Assembly: GCA_947311845.1 (NCBI GenBank) | Contig: CAMZMU010000059.1 | Location: forward strand, 39,235,226-39,299,225 | From: Poa pratensis | Lineage: Eukaryota > Streptophyta > Magnoliopsida > Poales > Poaceae | Length of the DNA: 64,000 nucleotides | Direction: 5' to 3' | In this document: positions 57,380-64,000 of the stretch, in pieces | Layout: each line of letters starts with the position of its first letter | Position numbering within the stretch: position 1 is the stretch's first letter | Position numbers and translations under genes: made by a program | The notes under the pieces: model-generated | Told to the model about the DNA's origin: nothing | The model's database searches: none | What the model saw: the letters and a program-made list of their open reading frames with translations, nothing else

Positions 57380-57491
57380 GCGGCCGGAGAGGGGGAGGGG
57401 AAGTTGCTTTGTTCCTTGTGCTGCTTTTGGCAGGCCCGAGTTCCTGGTACGGGCACCCAGACGTGTCTATCCACTCTTCCCACGGGGTCGG

Positions 57492-57506
57492 GTCGACGCG
57501 TATAGC
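57492..57506 (-). promoter_or_regulatory. Upstream GRP footprint, copy 4
   Basis: Plus-strand GTCGACGCGTATAGC, about 230 bp above the ATG. Confidence 0.55.
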
Positions 57507-57649
57507 TTGGCCTGGCTGGAGCAGGCAGGGTTCGTGTACGCGTGTTCGATAGGAAATCGCCTTGCAGGTGGTGCTGCTGCTGATAGCACGCAGAACCGAA
57601 ACTGAAAGGAAAAGAACCAAATTTTACCTTCAAGTTGATTAAGATTCAA

Positions 57650-58973
57650 ATTAAACAGTTCCACTGGGAATGGGCTGACTCCCGCACCTAATCCAACCCA
57701 CACCAGGTACTATTGCCTCAATACCCCAGTCCGGCCCACCCAAAAAATCGACTTCGTATATCCACACCGCACCGCACCGCACCGCGTGAAGTTTCCGGCC
57801 GCACCCGCACCGCACCAGACGCGATTTGTGGATCGAACACCGCGTGAAGTTTCCGGCCGCACCCGCACCGCACCAGACGCGATTTGTGGATCGAACCCGC
57901 GGGTTCAGCCCGTGGTTTCTAGCTGCGCGCCTGCGCTGGACGCTGCCTGCTGGTTTTCTACCAGCTGAATAGCTAGCTAGTCCATGGCTGCTCAACATAT
58001 ACAGACATGTAAAGTCAAATTTGCAAATAAATATAGTGACTGCTTCATCAAACGACCAAGTACAAATATAGTGGCTGCTTCATCAAAAGACCAAGTACAA
58101 ATATAGTGGCTGCTTCATCAAAAGACCAAGTACAGTACCATATCATAATACAAATCTTTTTACAAATCATGTCCACAGCTAAAACTCTAATGAAGGCGAT
58201 GAAAAACATGCTGTGGCAGGCGCCGAGCACGACGACGGTTGACGAATCTGGCTACCACATCATGCTGAAGATACCAGTTTATCTAATGCACCTGTAGCCA
58301 ATAGCATAAACACAATAGATGCATAAGAAACACAAAGATGCAGGGTTGGAAAAATTGATGCAAGTGCTGATCATTCCTAATACAGACTGCTCTATTTTTT
58401 TAAAAAGAAAGGAGGGTTTACATGACTGAACGTACAAGTCATAATAATACAGACTACAATAGAGTTCAGGAGCATACAACTAGTAGCTGTCTGTACTGTA
58501 CTTGCTTATGAAGTACTGTACAATTATGATCAAAGAAGTTAAACTAATCTGACCAAAGAAGTACATATACACCAGGTTACCAGAAAAATGAGCATTAATT
58601 GGATATAAGTGTACTGCCTACAGGAGAGAAACCTTTATGCTGACGTCGAGATGAAGCACATCAAGACACATACAAAACAGTCCTAAATCAAGATTATGAT
58701 ATGTATTTGTACTAACCATTCGAAGCATGTACAAAGACTGGTGAATCTGAATCAAGGACAGTGCATGTGTATAAATTAGCATCAGGCGATCTATGCATCA
58801 TGCTCTGAGCTTGGAACTCCCGCTGAACATGGACCTACACATTGAAAATATATAGTAAGCATACAAAATTAGATTTATGCACATGACTTCTTAAAATATA
58901 TTTTCACCTTCATTGCTTGGGACTTTAATAACCCAGTCCTTTCCGCAAACTAAAGCTTTGAGGGCATGTGGTT
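57650..58973. other. Spacer with tandem repeats
   Basis: 57764-57900 holds CCGCACCGCACC repeats and a 58-bp tandem duplication (starts 57783 and 57841, CGCGTGAAGTTTCCGGCCGC). 58031-58135 is three copies of a 35-bp unit (ATATAGTGGCTGCTTCATCA...). No gene. May be the end region of an hAT element whose transposase scrap follows. Confidence 0.6.
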
Positions 58974-59317
58974 TTAGGGATGCTCGTGTATCTTCAAGAA
59001 CTCTGCCACCGCAAACCTAGCCCTAACCTCATCTTCGATCACTCGGCAATACTCAGAGATGTGGCTCAAAAGGCTACTGGTTCCGTACCTTCTTGTGCAA
59101 GTGAGCTTCATTCCATAGTACTTGCAAACAGCTTTCGGAACATCGCCACAACGACAAACTTGTTCTCAAAGTGTTCCCATGCCTTTGATCTCTTGACGGG
59201 TGTCGCCGAAGGTGCATCCATAGCATCTGCAGTTCGAGAGCTCTCAGACATATTGCTGGACATCTTAGCAAGCCTAGTTGACATTGAACAAATTAAAGTA
59301 CATGCCAGAACATACAT
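58974..59317 (-). pseudogene. hAT transposase N-terminus (BED zinc finger), frameshifted
   Basis: Minus frame 1: MSSNMSESSRTADAMDAPSA then KRSKAWEHFENKF. After a shift, frame 2: PKAVCKYYGMKL, RRYGTSSLLSHISEYC, then VIEDEVRARFAVAEFLKIHE and stop at 58974. The W..F...C....(GTS.L..H) layout is that of the BED finger of plant hAT transposases, with the second Cys replaced (CKYY). No catalytic or dimerisation domain follows. The plus-strand ORF over the same place (58968-59345) is a shadow. Confidence 0.7.
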
Positions 59318-59345
59318 AATTGAGTATCAAGATACAAAAAATTAG

Positions 59346-60398
59346 CTTCAACTTAATTAGTGTTGTCCAACCAACAAATTTGCAGCATGTTCTTTACATT
59401 AGTTACACTAGCACCATTTCAGGTTCACAAAAATAAGCAAATAGAATTGACAATCCTAGCAGTGGCATCATTTTGAGACTTGCAGAAGGTAAACACACGA
59501 AAAGACTAGACAATTTCAGATACAGGAAAGTGTTAATACACCAAAACAGTGGTAGAAACAACTTACAGGAAGCAATTAATTACTAGTACCAATTTAGAAC
59601 ATGTGCTTGTACTGGTAGATGAGAACATCGAAATTTCAGCTCACAGATAAAGAAGGAAGGTGTTTGAGTATACTATATTGGAGAACGTACATGTCAGAAC
59701 TTAGCAATATGTATTTTGGCAATGTAAAAAAATAAATCTATGTATACTAGATAGCGGATTTAATCCAGAGCGGCGGCGAAGGGCAGGGACGGAGGACGGC
59801 GCGGCGAGCTTGTCTTGCTTGTGCCGAGGAGGAGGGCCAATAGCGGATTTAATCCAGAGCGGCCGGCGAGAAGGGGATCAAGAAGATGATGAGTGCGGGA
59901 CTGCAGGGACGCGATGGCGAGATCCCCAAGATGTCGAGGGAGGGCGGAATTCGGCGGTCTACCAGATCGACGGAGGAGGTAGCGGTGCAGGAGGGGCGGC
60001 GGCGGTGCACGGCAGCGGCGGCGATGGACTGCCGCGACAGGCGGCGGCGGCGCAAAAAGCCCACAGACTCGAGGGAGGGAGTCGTGGACAGGAGCCTCGC
60101 CACTTCGGGCCGTACTGCGGGTTCAACCCGTGGGCGGAAGTGCGGGTTCAACCCATTCGACTGAAGACCATACCGCACCGCTCCACACCATACTTTTGAT
60201 CGACCCACACCGCCCCAAACCGTTTCACGTTTCCGTCCATTACAACCCAACCAAACGGAAACCAAAGACGGACCCGCACTGAATAACCCAAACAAAGCCG
60301 CACCATTCTCAGGCTGAATATTTCAAACAGAAGACCTAACTTACAATTGATAGGATTCATACCGAACAATTTTGTATACAAAGGAAAGTGGCATGCAT
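59346..60398. other. Spacer with GC-rich block
   Basis: ATAGCGGATTTAATCCAGAG occurs at 59751 and 59840 (period 89). 60110-60300 has CCGCACCGC and GGTTCAACCC motifs similar to 57.7-57.9 kb. GC-rich ORFs on both strands (59810-60295) are not supported as genes. Confidence 0.4.
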
Positions 60399-60411
60399 GC
60401 TATAATGTTTG

Positions 60412-60712
60412 TTTTTTTTTTTGCGAAACACAGTACAACGCAAGCGCTCATATACACGCGCACACACTCACCCCTATGAACGCACGCACGCACACCCTAC
60501 CCCTATGAGCACCTCCGAGAGACTGAGTCGGCGGGTCGAGTCTTGAGATTGACGAAGTCACCACGGGCGCCTCGCTGTCGACGGGAACGTCGCCTCCCAC
60601 TGAAGAATATTCCGCCTTAAATGAGAAACACCAGCGTCAAACCTGGGGTTTGAACTCTGGTGGGCTAGGGGTACAACCACCCAACTAACCATCTTGCCAC
60701 AGGCAAGTTCTC
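60412..60712 (-). mobile_element. SINE, nearly complete
   Basis: Perfect duplication GCTATAATGTTTGTTT at about 60399-60414 and 60713-60728. Minus strand: GCCTGTGGCAAGATGGTTAG (A-box-like), then GAGTTCAAACCCC (B-box-like), a unique body, and the 3' end TGCGTTGTACTGTGTTTCGC plus A-run. Length about 300 bp. The short copy at 23165-23226 is its 3' end. Confidence 0.85.
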
Positions 60713-60728
60713 GCTATAATGTTTGTTT

Positions 60729-62589
60729 AGTTTTCTAACTATCGTCTTTTTTCGATGAACAATACTGTTTACCTTCACATGTGATCAATGGTAACTTATG
60801 TCAGTTTTAGTTTCCTATTATTATACTCTTTTTTGCTTGAACTTTTCGTGTAAGGGTGTAGGCCATAACAAATATAGACATAAGACATGTTGATTTTTCT
60901 GTAAAAACTTACTATTGTGTCAACTCAATAGACGGACCAAAAAAACCAATGCTAACATTATGGTGTTAAATATCCATATTTCTTTTCAAACTCACACCAC
61001 CAGTTAACGTTGAGAAATATAATGGTAATGATCAATAGAGGTAACATATGTGTGATGATGTTTTTGCTTGCATTTTCTTGGTTTTTATCATTTGAGTTTT
61101 TGGAGTCCCGAAAATGATGGCATACATGTTGTGGACTTATACTCATTTTATTGATAGTAATAAGTATCTAAAGAAACATTGAAGCATGACTTTTTTTACT
61201 GACTTCTTGTCATAGTGAGAAATAAGGAGAGAGAAAATGATTTTGTTTTGATGTGATGTGCTCAAACATCATGAACACATATTGTCTTATATATCATTCC
61301 AAAAAATATATAACCAATTTACACAATTTTTTCAAACATAAAGTCCAACGCGAACATTAACCTAGTAGTTTAAACGGCTACCGCGCTCAATAGTCAAGAA
61401 GTGATTAAATTTTCAGTGATTTTCTGCAATGCATGCATTTTCTTGGTGAGGAGCATGTCTAACACGCGTATCCTAGCCATAAATTTTAGTTCCAACCATT
61501 AAAAAAGCCGGATGATGTGCCTCAAAGTGTTGTCTCTGTTAAACCCAAGTATGTTAAAATCTCGTATATTGCTTTTAGTATAGAAATAGCACAAAAACGA
61601 GTAAATAACACGTAGGGATACATCACATACAAGGAAATGTTTCTTTCCTGACATATTGAAGGCAATCTTGATTCTTAACGGTGTGATGACCGACACCAAA
61701 CACGTAGTCCTCTTAGCGGCCGAGAAGAAAATCAATTAAAAGACGAAATAAGTTAGCAAGATGAAAATTTAGACAAATGCAACATAATTTATCTTTTATC
61801 TATTTTCCTTAAGTTCTACTCAAGCACCTTTACATTGGGCATGCTCTAAAACTATCTGCGAGTATAAGTTTATTTCGTAAGAGGAAAAAAAAAGGTCAGC
61901 CCTACCTATTGTCCTTTCCCGCACGAGCCCAACACTGTCGCTAGCCCATTTTCAGCCCAGCCCTGCCTCTGCCTCCTCTACTCGACCAACCATTTCTCCT
62001 GCCTCGCTCAAAGGAAGTTGGGGCCATAGTTGAAGCCTTGAAGGTGAAACTTGAGAGATATTCGCAGCAATCTCGCACGGGCAATTAGCTATTCCTTCTT
62101 ATCTGATATAAATGTCGTTAGGAATGACCTTATCACGTTCAAATTTTATGTATAGCGCGCGTCATTTTTTATGGACTAGAGGGAGTTGATGATTTTTACT
62201 TGATTTTTCTTGGACATGAAAGAACAAGATTATTTCTTATCATCTAAGTTTTCTTAGCCCCAAAAGTAATGACATGCGTGTTGTAGACTTGGAAGGTAGA
62301 AGGAGAAATCTTAGAGCATCTGCACTCATCGTCAAATAGGGCGTTCGACAACAGCGCCAGACTGATGCTATTGGCGCCATCCGGACGTGTCGTTGACTAT
62401 TTGGGGACGCCGCTCCCCACTCGCGACGCCAATAGACCTTCCCAATAGATTTTTTTTGCAATTTGAAATCAAACAAGACATAACTCTCGGCCATAATTCA
62501 AATTCTTGGCCACAAATTTAAAATCATAGGCCACGAATTCAAATGCCGCAAAGTCCGGCCACGCGCAATGGCCATGCGCAATCAAACGT
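60729..62589. other. AT-rich spacer with a relic of the GRP 3' flank
   Basis: 61610-61770 (GTAGGGATACATCACATACA..., TTTCCTGACATATTGAAGGC, ATCTTGATTCTTAACGGTGT) is a decayed copy of 56440-56610. The rest shows no gene. Confidence 0.45.
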
Positions 62590-62815
62590 CATGGGTGTCT
62601 ACGTCGTCTCTCTTGTTGTCGCCGGTGCCCGCCGTGGGGGGTGCTGGGGCAAGCGCTTTTCTTGGGCGATAGCCAAACGGAACATGTCGTGCGCCGCGTT
62701 CGCCATCACGACCATGGTTGACATATCGACGGTCAAAATCACAAAATTTTGGCTTATTTTCTTCACGACGACCCTTCTTCTCAAGCTCGAGCTTGATGTC
62801 CCAAGACATACAACT
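62590..62815 (-). pseudogene. PIF/Harbinger- or NAM-associated-type C-terminal scrap
   Basis: Minus frames read MSWDIKLELEKKGRREENKP and, after a shift, TVDMSTMV...AAHDMFRLAIAQEKR. This charged helix followed by DxSxM is typical of the trihelix/NAM-like ORF found with PIF/Harbinger elements or related expanded plant proteins. Only about 70 residues, frameshifted. Identification is tentative. Confidence 0.35.
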
Positions 62816-62924
62816 ACATGATGTTTAACTTAAATGTCACAAGAATGTGTATCTGCCATATAAAATTTGATCGAGCCAGATGTTCAATAATGCTAGCCAC
62901 TCTGCACAAGAATTGGGTACAAAT

Positions 62925-63325
62925 ATAGGGATGCAGCACATGGAGGCATATCGGTTTCCTGACATGCACAGCACAGTGAGGGCAACAAACACCATCTCCG
63001 TGATAGAAAGCAAAATCAACCAACAATCGATTGCCTGAGTGCCTGACACAACCAACCGGAAAAAATCACATGAACATGAACTAGAAGTCTAGAATTACTA
63101 AACCCAAAATTCTGTTCAAACTTCAAAGTAGCTCGAATTCGTCATTATTTACACATAAGCATCAAGCGATCACTACCATATCTACTACGTAATTCACTGG
63201 TCAACCTGGATTACATCCAGCCATCTCATCTATTACCATACTACCACTGCTAAACAACTGCTACCAAATCCAGTTAAACTCCACTCGTGTGCCCAGATTC
63301 ACGCCTCCGGAAGTACGCCGCACGC
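62925..63325. repeat. 3' flank of GRP copy 5, duplicated from copy 4
   Basis: AAATATAGGGATGCAGCACA at 62931, ACATGAACATGAAC... at about 63070 and GGATTACATCCAGCCATCTC at about 63209 parallel 56430-56900 in order and spacing. An internal about 80 bp present in copy 4's flank is missing. Confidence 0.75.
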
Positions 63326-63727
63326 TCAGAGCCACCGAACGAGCGCCGCGGCCGCGAGGGTGGCGGCGGCGCCGGAGACCCTCCAGGCGGCGTGTCCGAG
63401 CGGCTCGCCCGCGGCGCTGTGCCCGTGCGACCCCGACGTGGCCCTGCCAGCAGCCCCGCCGGCGAGCGCGCCGCCCCCCGCCCCGTAGATGAACGGACGG
63501 GATCCTCCACCGCCGCTCCTCCCGCGGCTCCCCTCGCCACCGAAGTGGCCCCCGCCGCCTCCATGACTTCCACCGCCTCCGTGACCTCCACCGCCGCCTC
63601 CGTGGCCTCCGCCGCCCCCGCCGTGGCCTCCACCACCCCCGCCGCGGCCGTACGCGCCCTGGAAGTTGGCCGCCACGCAGAGCAGCACCAGACCCAGCGC
63701 GCAGAGCAGCCTCGCCTCGCCCCTCAT
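63326..63727 (-). CDS. Secreted glycine-rich protein, copy 5
   Basis: 133 residues, single exon. Signal peptide identical to copy 4 (MRGEARLLCALGLVLLCVAA). The Gly/His block is longer (GGGGGGH repeats, then SHGGGGGHFGGEGSRGRSGG). Spacer SRPFIYGAGGGALAGGAAGR. Conserved end GSHGHSAAGEPLGHAAWRVS plus GAAATLAAAALVRWL. Length change relative to copy 4 is confined to the Gly repeats. Probable secretory or surface protein; no function is assigned. Confidence 0.83.
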   Translation of the reverse strand: MRGEARLLCALGLVLLCVAANFQGAYGRGGGGGGHGGGGGGHGGGGGGHGGGGSHGGGGGHFGGEGSRGRSGGGGSRPFIYGAGGGALAGGAAGRATSGSHGHSAAGEPLGHAAWRVSGAAATLAAAALVRWL

Positions 63728-63832
63728 GGTCGCCTCCCTTCGCCTACGCTTCGGAGTTGGGTGGTTTGTTCAGACGATCTCTACCGTCGTCTGCTCGTCT
63801 GTGGTTTTGCTTGGCGACGCGGCGATTGCCCG

Positions 63833-63842
63833 GGTTTTATGA
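63833..63842 (-). promoter_or_regulatory. TATA-like box of GRP copy 5
   Basis: Minus-strand TCATAAAACC, about 110 bp above the ATG, in the same CGGGCAATC context as copy 4. Confidence 0.5.
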
Positions 63843-63923
63843 GCGCAAGCCGGAGAGGGGAGGGGAAAGCCGGGAAGGAGTCGGTGGGGAACTTGCTTTG
63901 TTCGTTCGTGCTGTTGCTCCCGG

Positions 63924-63938
63924 GTCGACGCGTACAGC
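63924..63938 (-). promoter_or_regulatory. Upstream GRP footprint, copy 5
   Basis: Plus-strand GTCGACGCGTACAGC, about 200 bp above the ATG. Confidence 0.55.
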
Positions 63939-64000
63939 TTGGCGTGGCTAGAACAAGCAGGGTTCGTGTACGCGTGTTGGAGAGGATATTGCCCTGCGGC

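Noticed and set aside
56754..57605. 283-codon plus-strand ORF
   Set aside because: Antisense to GRP copy 4 and its promoter; open only because of GC-rich Gly codons read in reverse.

Overview
The window looks like grass nuclear DNA, most probably Triticeae (wheat, Aegilops or barley type). Genes are sparse and islanded in layered transposable elements. These include high-copy Gypsy LTRs beginning TGATACGTCTC, Stowaway MITEs with CTCCCTCCGT ends and TA duplications, a Cassandra-type LTR carrying a 5S rRNA-like segment, a Helitron end, and tRNA-derived SINEs. I see no bacterial, viral or organellar genes. Family names are from recognition only; no database was searched.

Layout. 1-8.1 kb: unassigned AT-rich DNA with duplications, a long foldback element carrying a SINE, and a Gypsy LTR into which another LTR of the same family has inserted in the opposite direction. 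8.1-19.2 kb: AT-rich spacer, two related poly(A) retroposed elements, a Helitron-like element, and an intact DUF1618 gene (minus strand). 19.2-26.7 kb: MITEs, a Mutator-like foldback element, an hAT MITE and a degenerate T-rich tandem array. 27-32.5 kb: three members of a secreted glycine-rich protein (GRP) family, one with a retrotransposon between its TATA box and start codon. 34.6-36 kb: an intronless BAHD acyltransferase gene whose catalytic His codon reads Asn. 38-56.3 kb: a Mutator-like (MULE) composite with a 970-aa transposase and a plant-mobile-domain (PMD) gene. It is itself hit by a Cassandra solo LTR and by a 10.3-kb, gag-only, recently inserted LTR retrotransposon. 56.9-64 kb: two more GRP genes on a segmental duplication, with hAT and PIF/Harbinger-like transposase remnants and a SINE between them.

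Host genes. The likely host genes are the five GRP paralogues (all minus strand), DUF1618 and BAHD. The GRP paralogues share a signal peptide, a Gly-rich middle, a conserved hydrophobic tail, a TATA-like box about 105-110 bp upstream of the ATG in four copies, and a 15-bp upstream footprint in four copies. Almost everything else is mobile DNA, and the order of many insertions can be read from target-site duplications (TSDs).

Limits. All comparisons were made by eye. Divergence estimates and element ends are approximate unless a TSD is quoted.
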